A stretch of DNA of 64,000 nucleotides from Odontesthes bonariensis (lineage: Eukaryota > Chordata > Actinopteri > Atheriniformes > Atherinopsidae), in the NCBI RefSeq assembly GCF_027942865.1, contig NC_134524.1:27318536-27382535 (forward strand), read 5' to 3'. How positions within the stretch are numbered: position 1 is the stretch's first letter; each line of letters begins with the position of its first letter. The notes beneath the pieces are model-generated. The model worked only from the letters and a program-made list of their open reading frames with translations. It made no database searches and was not told where the DNA came from. Position numbers and translations under genes: made by a program. Positions 49,269 to 61,700 of the stretch are shown here, piece by piece.

Positions 49269-49849
49269 AGGATTTATTTCTTCTGTTGTTTTTAGAGGCT
49301 CAGGAGGTGTGACTGCCACCTGTCGGTATAAAGAAGCCCACTTCTTTAAGCCGTCAGAGAAATATTTTTGTTCTTGTAGCAGTTTAATTTTATAGAGCAA
49401 GTATATACTGTCTTTTGTCTGTCTATATACTGTTTGTTTTCTTTAGCAGTGTTGTTCTTCTAAACTTAATATATGTTATATATTATATAACATAATAGTC
49501 TAATAGTAATATAGTTTATCAAGATATTCGGAGGATATGTTTTCATACCGAGTAGGTCAACAACATGTCAGGTAATAGAAATATGAGTGTTATTTTATAT
49601 GATTTGAATAATCACTTCTTTTTTTTAATATCAAACTATCAAATACAAACTAAAAATACTAAAATGTGGTAAATGTATCTATTACATGCCATATCAAATA
49701 GTATTGACAAGTTTGAAAAGTTAGTGATTGAGCAGTTGATTAGTTTTCTTGGGGGTCAATAAAATCTTTTTGCCCAAGATATTAAACAGAAGAGGGTACT
49801 TGTTGTCATGTTGAAAATATTAAGGTATTATTATACAATGATAGGGCAG
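49269..49849. other. Intergenic DNA 5' of ndufs2
   Basis: AT-rich sequence between the ndufs2 promoter and the kirrel1 3' side. No gene seen. Confidence 0.4.
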
Positions 49850-50700
49850 CTGCAATAGTATTCTAATACCTGAAAAAGGCTTTTGATAATGTGAATATAA
49901 GATTTTTTTGTATAAATCAAAATATTCACAGCAAGGTCTTAATTGGATCAAATCATGCTTTGAACATCAGGAGAAATTGTCAGTTTTAATGGAATATCAT
50001 CCTTTCATAACTGCAGAATGGACAAGCCACAAGATTCCATTTTACGTTACTGAACTTGTTGGAGTTTCACAGTGGCATAAAAAATACTTTTCTGTTATTG
50101 AACTGTAAATAAACATCCATGTGCTTTCGAGGGAAAGTGTGTGTTGGTACTGCAGCTTTTCATAAAAAGAGAAAAAATTAGAAATGTGGACAAGTTTTAA
50201 TATTTGGGTGTTCGTTTTAGATTGACAGTTAAAAGCTGTGGCTTGTATTAAGAAGGTAACCAGAGCCAATAAAAGTATCAATGAAATCATTCAAACAAAT
50301 CTTTATAGTTTATGCCTCCAAGTTTGAAACTTCTGGATCAAAACCCCATAAAACTGCACCACTACAATATACAAAAAAATATAATTTAATAAGGTTTGCT
50401 CATTTCATACATTTTTCATGTGTGAAATTCATGATTTAAATCTTGTATGAACTTGCTCCCGAGCTAGCTAGTGAAATTATTTTAAATTGTAGCCACCACA
50501 TAGGGAGCAGTTCATGAAGATGAACCATCAAAGTAGTGTATAAAACATTTGGGGATTCTTACTTTTCATTTAAAGATCCACAGATTTGAAGCATTTTTTT
50601 CCAACAGGAATAAGAATGATCGCAAACTTTAAAGTTTTCAGTTCTCATAGAAGCGATGACTTACTCAAAGACTCAAAAGCCAAATCAAGGACAGGATCTA
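49850..50700 (+). mobile_element. Possible degraded LINE 3' segment
   Basis: Broken plus-strand frames contain KAFD-like text near 49875 and, further on, YELAPELASEIIL (about 50445) followed by KTFGDSYFSF (about 50545). That order resembles the C-terminal end of CR1/L2/Rex-type ORF2 proteins (LHELAP..., KTFGDRAFS...). It is heavily decayed and the assignment is tentative. Confidence 0.35.
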
Positions 50701-50980
50701 CAAATTAGCCATGACTGGACATCCTGTATACATTGCAAAGGATTCATCTTTTAATAAATATATAATTATTTATATGTATTGTCCCTGTCAAATAAACTGT
50801 TTATAACTGAGTAAAATAAATCTGAAAGTGTGACAACAATTAAAGTTAATGTTATTATTATTATACAGCTGTTTGTAACCACAAGAAAAAACAAGAAAAA
50901 AACTGAGTCTCCATTACTTCGAGTTAAAAAAACGCATCTACAGGACAACGACAAGCTTCATTTTTATAAAAAACAGTGCT

Positions 50981-52780
50981 TTTATTTATGTAATAGTGTG
51001 GAAAAATAATTACATACCATTTTTAAAAAATATTGAAGATAATGAAATTAAAAAATGAGAGTTTGATAACGTTCGTCGTACATCTTTTGAACAGTTGTCT
51101 CTGCTACGAACAGTACGATAAGATAAACATTGGATTTTTCTAAATTCAAAGACACAATAATACAGGATACAGTCCTACCAGAGGTATAAAAGTACTGTAA
51201 CAGGATTGTGAGAGAAATGATATGGACATATACTTAAACACACATCCACCCGCCCACACAAACACACCATAAATGCACATACTGTATACGTGTTGACAGT
51301 ATCCTTCCCAGACACACACAGTCACTCGCACTTCTATACAAACACACTGTACAAATCGATGCGCCAACGCCCACACACTCTCCCTCGATTTTTATCGCTC
51401 ACACACACTCGCACACACTCAGTCATACACTACTACATGTCAACATTGTGAACAAGCCTTCATTAAATCTCGCCATACACATTCTCCTCCGGCCGTTTTG
51501 GCAGACAGACAATGAGGAATGATTCAAAATGGAAATGTATGACATGTTCCTTTATAAGGCCACTCCAAATCCATCATCTGTGTTTTACCTATCAGTCTGC
51601 ACCAGGCTGGAAGTTTAGAGTTCAGAGAAAAAAGGCTCCAGCCCTAAAAAAATGTCTAGGAATGACTCGAACTCTCACTGGGCCTGGCTTGTAAAGCAAC
51701 ATCCGCCATTAGAAAGGAGCTTCTACTGCATATACACGGTCTAAGGTGAAGAACGACATGAACACTTGGCACTAGGTTTCCTTTTTTTTTCTTTTTTTTT
51801 ACACTGATGCACCCTTCTGGTGTGAAATACATCTGCTTTTGGCACAGCTCTTCTGACTCAGTGGATGTCACTCGAGTTACGTGCACTCATGCTCAAACTT
51901 TTGGTCCATACGTACACTTTACACATTTTATATTGACAAAAATAATTCTGTAATGTTAAAAAATAGAATACAAAGCTCTAGTCAGGTGTGCAAAAAAAAA
52001 CAAAAACTGAAGACATAACAGATATATAGATGAGAGACGTCAAAGCATGAATACTGTAGATGCAGTGCAAAATGATGTCCACCTTCCCAGCCCCAAGCTT
52101 TACCCTTAACCCAACTCACACCCTTTCCCTGCCTAACAGGCATGATGGTAACTGTACACATGGGCATTCTGGGATACTATATACTGTGGTATGCTCTATG
52201 ATTATTGAATGAAACAATCAGCAAACAGAAAATCAAAAAATGGCGGCCAGAAATGACTTCCACTGGCTGAGGTTTCTTCCGATCATCCATGTTGTACCAT
52301 GTTACACAGTCAGTTTGCTTTAAGACGTTCTCTCTCATCGTTTTACAATGTCAGTTTTTAGCAAAAGCTAAGGGCTCCACAGATCTGTGATCTCTCGTCC
52401 TCTCTCGGGTTCTTGCTCTCCTTCCCAGTCTTGATTGTGACTTGCGCTGTCCGCTCTTTCAGAGCTCAGATATACAAACACATCGGGTATGTGGGAATTT
52501 TAAACTGTATGGAATTTCCCTTCCCTGTCTCACTCCTTCATTTTTAATTCTTTTTGTTCTCTGTGCCTCTCCTTGTCTCAAGGGCATGGTTTTCTGACTT
52601 TGTGCATGGGGAAGTGTGTGTGTGTGTCAGATGTTTTTGTGGCTCTTTCGTGTGTGTGGCCAGTAGGGTGTGTTATTGTGTGGGAATGTGTGCATGTCAA
52701 TTTGTGATTGTGTGTGACACTATTTATAAGATGCTTTCGCATGCTCAACTAAGACTGTGAGGTGTTTGCACATCTCTGTC
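50981..52780 (-). other. kirrel1: Probable kirrel1 3'UTR
   Basis: The 1.8 kb after the kirrel1 stop codon has no coding exon. The plus-strand tttatt at 50981-50986 is AATAAA in transcript sense, and a ttttatttatg context makes it a plausible 3' end. Within it are degenerate ca/tg-rich tracts (51230-51420 and 52615-52720). Confidence 0.45.
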
Positions 52781-55700
52781 TCAGACGTGAGTCTGCATTC
52801 TTTGTGTGTGTCGGCTGTGAGAGTAGTCAGAGTGTTGCGAGGTGTAGGAGAAGCGAGTGGAGCTGCCGTACTTTCCTAGTCCAGTCTCTGATCCCGAAGG
52901 AGCTGGGCCTCCGGGACCGACTCCAACCCCAGGGCTGCCCACCCCAGATCCCACCCCGTACATCTCATAGGAGGGGCCGGCCTCCAGAGGGGCCAGACTA
53001 GACGGTGCAAAACCCATGCGGTAGGTCTGGTAGTGCGATGGGTATCCGTAGTTGTCGTAGGCCAGCTGGGAAGTGGAGTCCAGGAGGCTACAGTCCCCAG
53101 GGAAGTCACTGGCTGCAGGAGCTGGGTTAGTTGGGGGCTGCTGGCTCTGGCCCCCCCGGGTGAAAGTGTTAAACTGGGCATAGCTGATGTGGGATAGTCT
53201 GGAGGGTGGCCGGGGGTCGTAGCAGGCCTGAGGGCGCCCGGGGGAGGTGAGGGGGCCGGGGGGACCAGGGGCTCCTCCACTGGCAGTGGCTCCTGAGCCT
53301 CCAGTGCTGCTACTGATAGATGCCGCTCCCCCTGGTGTTCCTCCAGGGGAGCGGTAGTCAGAGTAGTGCATGTTGGAACGGGACGCAGGGTGGACTTCAT
53401 CGTGGGTGGAGGCTCGCACATTGTAGTAGCCGTTGGTTGGGTCCTGAAGCGTAAAGAAGGGAAGACAGCAAGAAACATAATGCAATATAGAAAAGAAGAA
53501 AAAAATAGGGATATCCTCGAGAGAATTCTACACACAAATAAAACAAATAGTATGCTCCCTTATGATCCTCACAAAGAATTTGTTATTGCTGTGGAAGGTA
53601 AGAGCTCACGGTTAAATTCTAAACCTTTTTAGCAGCCACTCTATTTCCGACAAGAGTCCATTACAAAAACAAGGCCTTTTTGATTTAAATAGTCACGTGA
53701 AAAAGAATGTACACTCTTTGTCAATGCAACAAAGACTAGGCCAAAATGTCAAAACAGTGTGTTAAAACTAAGTCCACCCTTATTGTTTCAATAGGAATTA
53801 AGAGGGTAAGTAGCAGTCAGGTGCTGCTAATCAAATGCACTCTACAAAAGTAGTTAAAAAGTAGTTTTTCTGTTTTTGTCATTTTGCTGGTCTGGCTAAA
53901 AGTCAATGTCCCAACAAGTTCACCCTCAAGGTCAGATCATGCAAAGCTCAGAGAAAATGTAAAAAAAAAACTCCAAGAGCTACATCTCAGACTCTACAGG
54001 CCTGATTTGGCATGTTAGATGTTAAAGTTCATGACAGTACAATTAGAAAAAGGTTGAATGAGTATGGCTTGTTTGGATGGGTTGCAGGAGAAAGCCTCTC
54101 TCCCTAAAACGAACATGGAAGCACAGCTTAGGTTTTCAAAGTCACATCTGAACAAACCACAAGACTCCTGGAACAACATCCTTTGGAAAGATGTGACCAC
54201 AGTGTAGAAGTTTGCTCATAATGCACAGCGGCACCAAATGCCTGAAAACTCTAATGACCTGAAGCAATGTTGTATAATTCCAAAATTCCTCCACAATGAT
54301 GTGAGAGACTAATAACATCATACAGAAAACAATTAGTTCAAGTTATTGCTGCTAAATATGGTTTTATAACTGTTGAGTCATGAGTTGTCCTTAATTGTTC
54401 ACACACTGCTTCTGCATTTTAGCTCAGTTTTTATTAAATGAGGACACACTGTAATATGCAATGTGTGGCTGTTTCTCTGAGGTTGTATTTACCTAATTGC
54501 AAGATGATTTCTGTTATATGTAAACCTCAGAAATATGGGAGGAGGATGTACATACATTACAAACTCACAAACTACATACTGAAAACCTGTTTTTAACAAG
54601 TACATTATGTCATCTGGACCTTGTCGTGTGGACCTTGTCGTATTTTTGCTTTAATAAACCCCAAAAATCTAAAACTCTTATTTGACTGTTGTTACTCAAG
54701 TTGTTGTTAACCACAGGCTGCCTCTCCATGTTCACCTGTAAATGCTTTAATAGTGCTCTTCCGCTTATTCTAGCAGGATTTTGCTGTCTCATTGTCTCTC
54801 ACAGACTTGTTTCCCATCTAAGTTTGTTTTAATGCTTTGGTGCTTCAGGCAGTGGGGAGAAACAAAAATCCATCTGGCTGAGGCAGTTGTCGGGGGGATC
54901 TAAACACCTCCTGCGGTGGATTCATGTCTGTGTTTCTTCAAAGTGATCCAAGGCAGCACTCCAGCTGGAGGGGCGGGTTTATTTTGCCCTCACAGATTAT
55001 TCATGGGGGGAAAGTTTCAGAGGAATATTTTGGCAGCTTCCCAAGCGAAAATGCATTCATCACCTAAGCCCAACCCCATGGTGTCAATATGTATAAATGA
55101 CTCATCTCAGCACAATGGGCAGAGTATGCTTGAATGTTGCTGATTTTAGTTATAAAAGCAGTTGAAAAGAAAGTAAAATTTGTCTCCTGAAATAATATTA
55201 ATGACTGATTCTGTCATCTGTATGATCTCACCTTTAGGTCATACTCCTGACGGGTGTCCAGGGTGTCACTGCGGAGGTCAGACTTGAGCTCTATGTCATC
55301 TTTAAAAGGCTGATTGGAGGGAGAGAAGGACACAGAGGGGAGAAACTAAACCGTCAAACAACAAAACAAAAAAAAAGAAGAAAAAAGGAGAGAAGGAGCC
55401 GTAACAAAACAGAAGAGGGAAGGAGGCAACAGAGTGTGAAAGGAAAAGAGAAAATGGATTTAAAAGAGTTAAAAAGGAGCTATTTAAGAAGAAATCAGTA
55501 TTTTATTAGTCAAAAGGTACAGAGCAGCGTATAGAGAGGTTACAGAGTTATTCTGAGGCTTTTTCTACAACTACAGGCTGTGAAAACAGAGTCCAAGACA
55601 AACACAAACATGCCGCTGCCGCTCACCGAGTACATGGCCTTGACCATGCGCGAAGCTGTGGACACACTGCCGGAGTCCTCCTCTAAGCTGTGGGTCTCCT

Positions 55701-58700
55701 TGTTTATCGTCTCCACCTTGATGTCGGGCTTACCCAGCGTGACCCCACGCCGGCCTGAAAGCAAAACATGGCAAGGATGAATAGAGCTGGAAACACGCTT
55801 GTCAGTCAGTGAGTTTTCACAGGATGAGGGAGAGAGCTCAGAGGGGACCTATGGCTATACAGCGGAAAGGTGTTTGATTTTCTTTGGTTTGCTGCAGCTT
55901 AAATGAGGTATTTAAACTGTGAACCTCCATAAAAAGCATGAATACTACTGTAAAGACTATTTAGAATCCATGTCAAAGCATATGGAGAGCATGACTCACT
56001 GCCTTTGCGCTGCCGATAGAAGATAAGAACAAGGACCAGCAAAAAGATGAAGAGGAGAATGGTTGAGCCCACCGTCCCACCAGCTATTATCCCCAAAGGA
56101 ACCTCCTCTGTAATGAAAAGGTAAAACAGAATCAGACAGAGAGAAAAAAGATTGCAGTCAGCAACTGAACAAGTATGATTTTATGAATCTAAACTGTATA
56201 GAAGTGCCCAATCGCCTGTTACTGACACAATATCGACTTACTTAGATAATAAAAACTCAAATAAATTGTGTTCTTCACCATTTTCCTGAAAACTAAGAAT
56301 GGAAGTTAGATCTACAGCACCTTTCTCCTCCAGTGTGATGATCATGGTGCCAGGGCCGAACGAGTTCCAGGCCGTGCAGTTGTAGGTGGACAGGAAGTCA
56401 GACTCCATCACGTTGTTGATGGTAAGGGTGGAGAGGACGCCACCGCCTTCGGCTGACGATTTGCTCTGCTCCACCGTGTACCTCTCCAACAGCGTCCCCT
56501 TCTCCTTCTCCCACACGTTCTCCTTCCACGCCCACACCTGCCGCAACACAGGTGTTTTTGGTCATGTAATGTGAGACTGCATCTACCAATCCACTCGAAT
56601 CATATGTTGTTTTTCAAACCATCTGAAAGGTCTAATTCTGTCAAACAATATTAATCGAAGCAGTTGTGTAAAAATTCTCGCCTGCTTCCTTGCATGTTTG
56701 GAATTGTCTTTTTAATACATTCATGAAAACAAAACATCATCATGGCTGAGAGGATTTTTAGTCAAACTCAGAGCTGACCTTAAACATCCGTCAAACTAAA
56801 AATGCAGTAGTCCACATAAACACACACTCATGCAAACATGCACACTGCACAGTGGGTGACTGAGCTGGCGAAAAATATTGCTCATTCTCCACCTTTAAAG
56901 CCACTAAAAGCAACTTTATTATTCAGCACTGAAGCACTGTACTAAGGTGAGTTAATTATGCATAAGCCCACATGTTCCTATAATCTGCCCACTTATTGCA
57001 GAGTGCGAGAATCTCCTGGTTGTGGCGTTTACAGGGACAAGTGTCCCCCCCCCCAGTCCTTTATATTTTATAAATCTCTCTCCGCCCCAACCTTCGCCAC
57101 TTGCATTAGGGGCGCACACTGCTAGTCAGGACCGATCAGTCACAGAGGCAAAGGAGTTGAGGAAACCACTGCTGCTGCTGCGCTCTGTCCGGGCTGCTTT
57201 CTGACGCAGAGCTAAAAGCAGACGGCTCAGTGTTCGCATTGCTTTGTTTATGTGATGGGATGGAGGAACATTCTGAGAGAGTCTGTGGGTGAGTCACCAC
57301 TCAAAAAGAAAAGGGGACAGAGCGTAACAGCATTCTCCATGCAGGAAAAGAAGCCATTTAAGAAAAGGTACAGCAAGATTATAATGCAAACTGCTGTTAG
57401 AGCAAAAGTTACAACCATGTGCTCTTTGTGATCAAAGCTTTTCTTTGTCTGGCATGATTATTCTTTATTATTCATTATTCTTGTCTAAAAAATTGATGCC
57501 TTTCATTTTCTTATCTTTTCACTTACTATCTTATCTGGAGGAGGTGTACTGGCTATGTAGCATTTCACCTCTCCTCTTTCTCCTCTCACAGCATACTGGA
57601 CTGGATCACTGGAGATGATAGGAGGACCTGTTGGGCCGAAGGTGAGAGAACATGTGAAGAAACCATTTGTGAAGTACAAAAACTTTGGGAAAATCATATT
57701 CAAGTTGCGGGATTTCAGAATATATATGCCCATCATTTTGGACATGCAAGCTTTTTTTTCAGTTACTGACAAGGCCACTGTCTTGAAAATAAAAAGATTC
57801 TTGTGTAAAAGCAGCAGAACATTAAACTGTATGGATGTTTTCTGACCGTTGACCGTGAGCGTGACCTCAGTCTTTCCTACTCCAATCCGTGGGACGATGG
57901 CCTTACACACATACTGACCGGCATCCGCCTGGCTCACTGACTTCAGATACAGCTGGTTGCTGTTACTCAGAACCTGTGGGGGAGTGAAAAAAAAAACACA
58001 CAAATATAAACAATGCGATCAAAGTCCACAAGGGAAGGCTGATGTACTTCATGTACTCCAGCATACCTTATTCATTTAATAGTCGATGTGAGCAACTAGT
58101 CCAACCTTATCTGGTGAACAACGCAAACTTGGCCTTTAACTTTTAACCCATTACAAGGGGTTTTATAGTTGCCTAGCAACCACATCCATCAGAAAATTAT
58201 TTGGGAGAAAATTATATTTAAATATGGAACCACCTAGAGAGAGAAACACCTGACTGTACAGGCGTGGGCGCCGGCAGAGTTCAACCATGATTAGCAGATG
58301 TGTAGTGAAGCAGATTTAATTCACTGTCTTGTATTTAGTCCGAGTGTCTTCTCGGCTATGAGCTGTAGCTGAATAAAACTCAGAGTATGGTATACCAATC
58401 GAATTCCAGACTAAATAACAGAATCAAGTGAACAATTAAATCAAATAATTAAAGGTCATTTCTGCCCACTGCAATGGTCTTAAACAATGACAGCTTTATC
58501 TATAAGGACTATTTGTTTTTTATTTCTTTTTCAAATTTATTTAGATCATGTGTCATTCTATATTCTACTGCAACAATATGAGTTGTCTTCAGGGATTCAT
58601 AAAGTAATATTCTATTCTGTTCGGTTTTAAATACATATATATGCCTATGAAATCAATAAATGTGGCTGTGAAATAAATCCTGTAATAAATTCATGAAGTA

Positions 58701-61700
58701 TAAATACCTACATATGGGTTGTAATAGTTATGTATGAGTTTAATGAATACACCTAATTACCAACAATGCTCTGACCAAGAACTTTGATCTAAATAAGACA
58801 AAATAATATTCCTGATTATAGTGATAACATGAGTTGCAGATAGGTTGTTCCATTCAAATTCATAGTTCAATTTCTGACAACATTAAATCCCCCCTATGCA
58901 ATCCGCAATGTTTCCACATATCCAAAGTCTTAATCACATCCATATTCCTCAAAACACAGAGCTTTATTCGGGTTTCTCCTTTGCCCCAAAGTGTGCCTTC
59001 TTTCTACCACAGTTTTCCTATTCTGCACTGAGCCGGTTTTGCCAGATCTTGTGATGTTAACAAGTAACTCAAGCAATGAAAACAGGCACAAAACAAGCGA
59101 CATTGCTTTTAAAAAAAAAACATCCCAAAGTTGCACACAGTCAGCGGACAACGCAAGTGTGGAGCCCCGAGCATGCTTTGTAAAGCAGCAGTGTGTGTCT
59201 GAGCTTAATTCAGTTTTTGCTTTCTCTGAATGACCTTATTCAGGCAGATGGGGTCAGAAAACGCTGTTTACATGGCAGTGTCTTACTCAGAGTAACGTCT
59301 ACAACTTGAATGACAGAATATTTTTGTGCATGTAAACATACCTGTTTGCAGCACAGCTTTTTGAATACCGACAAAAACACTGTTATTTTGGGGTAAAAGG
59401 GATATTGGTTTTCCTTTAGTAGAGAATATTTATACCGCTCTCTGTTAATGTAAAAAAAATCCGCTAAGTGCAAATATTGAAAACAGAATTTTATTGTTTG
59501 TCTATTTTTGTAAAAGGACTGGCATTTTAAGAGTCCCAGTTATTCACGATTTTCAGTATGGCTGCCAAACAGTGTAATACACCATCAGAAATCAGTCACT
59601 TATTTTTCATATGGTCTCTGCTGCATGATTTAAATTAATACATGGGATTTCAGTATATTACAGTTATAATATATAGTAAAAGGGTTTATTGTTCAGTCTG
59701 ATTGTGTTCAATCTTCACAACAACTGAAATTAAAACGAGATGACAAGTCAGTTAATGCTCTCCCGAAACAGGATGCTGCTGTCAACACAGGAGATGAACA
59801 TTTGACCTGCGAACACTGTGTGAATGCAAGAAGAGAGGAAAGACAGCACAGCAGGGTTTCTTGGTTTCTTACCATGTTTGAACCCTTCTTGAACCAGGTG
59901 AGAGTGAGCGGAGGGTTTCCGGCCCATTTGCAGTTGAGGGTGACATCAGAGTCGACGTCGACAGTTTTTGGCTGCGACTCCACCAACAGGATTGGGCCAA
60001 CTGGGGACAGAGATTAAGGGAGAGAGTGAGATGTCCTGAGTTTTGTTTGAGGAAAATTGCAGTGGGACTAAGGGGGGGAAGCTGAGAGAATGAGACACTC
60101 CGACTGTGGTGAGTGATTGAACAAGGTGAGATGATTAGTGTGTGACTCACAATGAACGTCAACCAAGATGCTGACGTTGGTCTTTCCCACAGCATTGAAA
60201 ACCAGACAGGAGACAGGCTCAGTGAAGAAGGAGTGGTCGGCCTTGGTGGTGAACACACTTTCCCTGGCGCCCTGCAGCACCACTCCGCCCTTAGCCCACC
60301 TAGATTTTAGACACACTTTATTACATGTCCCCAAAAAAGCATGTTTTCTATGTGCAGTTGAACATAATATGACACAGATGGAAGCTAGAGAACAGAATAC
60401 TTCTCAGATTAGCATTTTTCTTTTTTATCAGTGGCTAAGCTGCAACTTGAAAATCCCCCCCCAAAAAATTAGAATATAGCAAACCTGTAGCCCATAATAG
60501 GAGGGTTGGCATGAGCCTGGCAGGTGAAGGTGACTCTGTCCCCTTCCAGGACAGAGCGAGGCTCAATGGACAAGGTCACTATTGGTGGGTCTGGAAGAGA
60601 GAGATACACACATAACATTACCTTACTACATCTAATGCATGCTGCAATTCAGAGGATTATCTGAGGCAAAATGGTTGCCATGCATTACTTAATAACAGCT
60701 TTAGAATCCTTGATCTGGTGACAAATGTTATACATTTAACATTATGATGCGTGTTCTCTTTGATTTTAGACACAATAGCTACAATTTTGCAGTAAAATGT
60801 CCCAAAAAAGATGGGACTGGGGGGAAAAAAAGGCTGGAAAAGTAATGGTACATAAACTCTCAGAAGTAAAGCAAAGGTTGAGCAACCTGTGTCTATAAAT
60901 TGTGAAGCAATTTCAGAATGTTCATCAACAGAAAACTGATAAGAATTATTGTATTCCATCATTTATAGTACATAATATCATCATAAGATTCAGGGAATCT
61001 GGAGACATCTCTCAGCCAAAGCCCTTTTTAAATGAACTGAGCCAAAGTGGATCTGTGGTCAGATTAACTGAAATTTGAAATTATTTTTGGAATTCATTGG
61101 TTGCTGCATCCTCCAGACTAAAGGAGGAGAGGGACTATCCGACTTTTTATCAGCGCTCAGATCAAAAGTCTACATCTCTGATGGTATGGGGATGCATTAG
61201 TGCCTATGGACCTGACAGCTTGCACATCTAGAAGGCACCATCAATGCTGAAAGCTTTAGAACAACACATGCTCCCTTGCAGATAATATCTTTTTTTAGGT
61301 AACCAGATACTGCATCTATTATAACAGCATGGTTTAGTGGTACCAGGTGAAAAAAATTGTAATCATCGTGAAACAAAAACTATAAAAGAAGACTGTTGGG
61401 CAACCAGAATCCTGTATCAGACAAGAATGGTACAACATCCAGTCAAGGTCCAGGAACGGGTCTTTCAGTTCCAGACTTTCATTATGAAATAGCAAAATGT
61501 CTGATCTTTAACTTTTGATATGTTTTCTATATTCTACTGTGAATTAATTATTTGTTTATGAGTTTTTATTTGCATTTTACACAGCGTCCCAACTTTTTGG
61601 AATTGAGACTTTACATTGAAAAGAAATGACAAAACTTGTGTAATTAATATCAGTTTTCCTAAATTTTAAGCCCAGTATAGAAAGAGTAGCATTGCTTACG

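Noticed and set aside
52876-53535. A 219-codon open frame on the minus strand overlapping the last kirrel1 exon
   Set aside because: It is an alternative frame of a GC-rich, Pro/Gly/Ser-rich exon, crosses the splice acceptor at 53443 and shows no domain. The kirrel1 frame ending MQTHV is clearly the real one.
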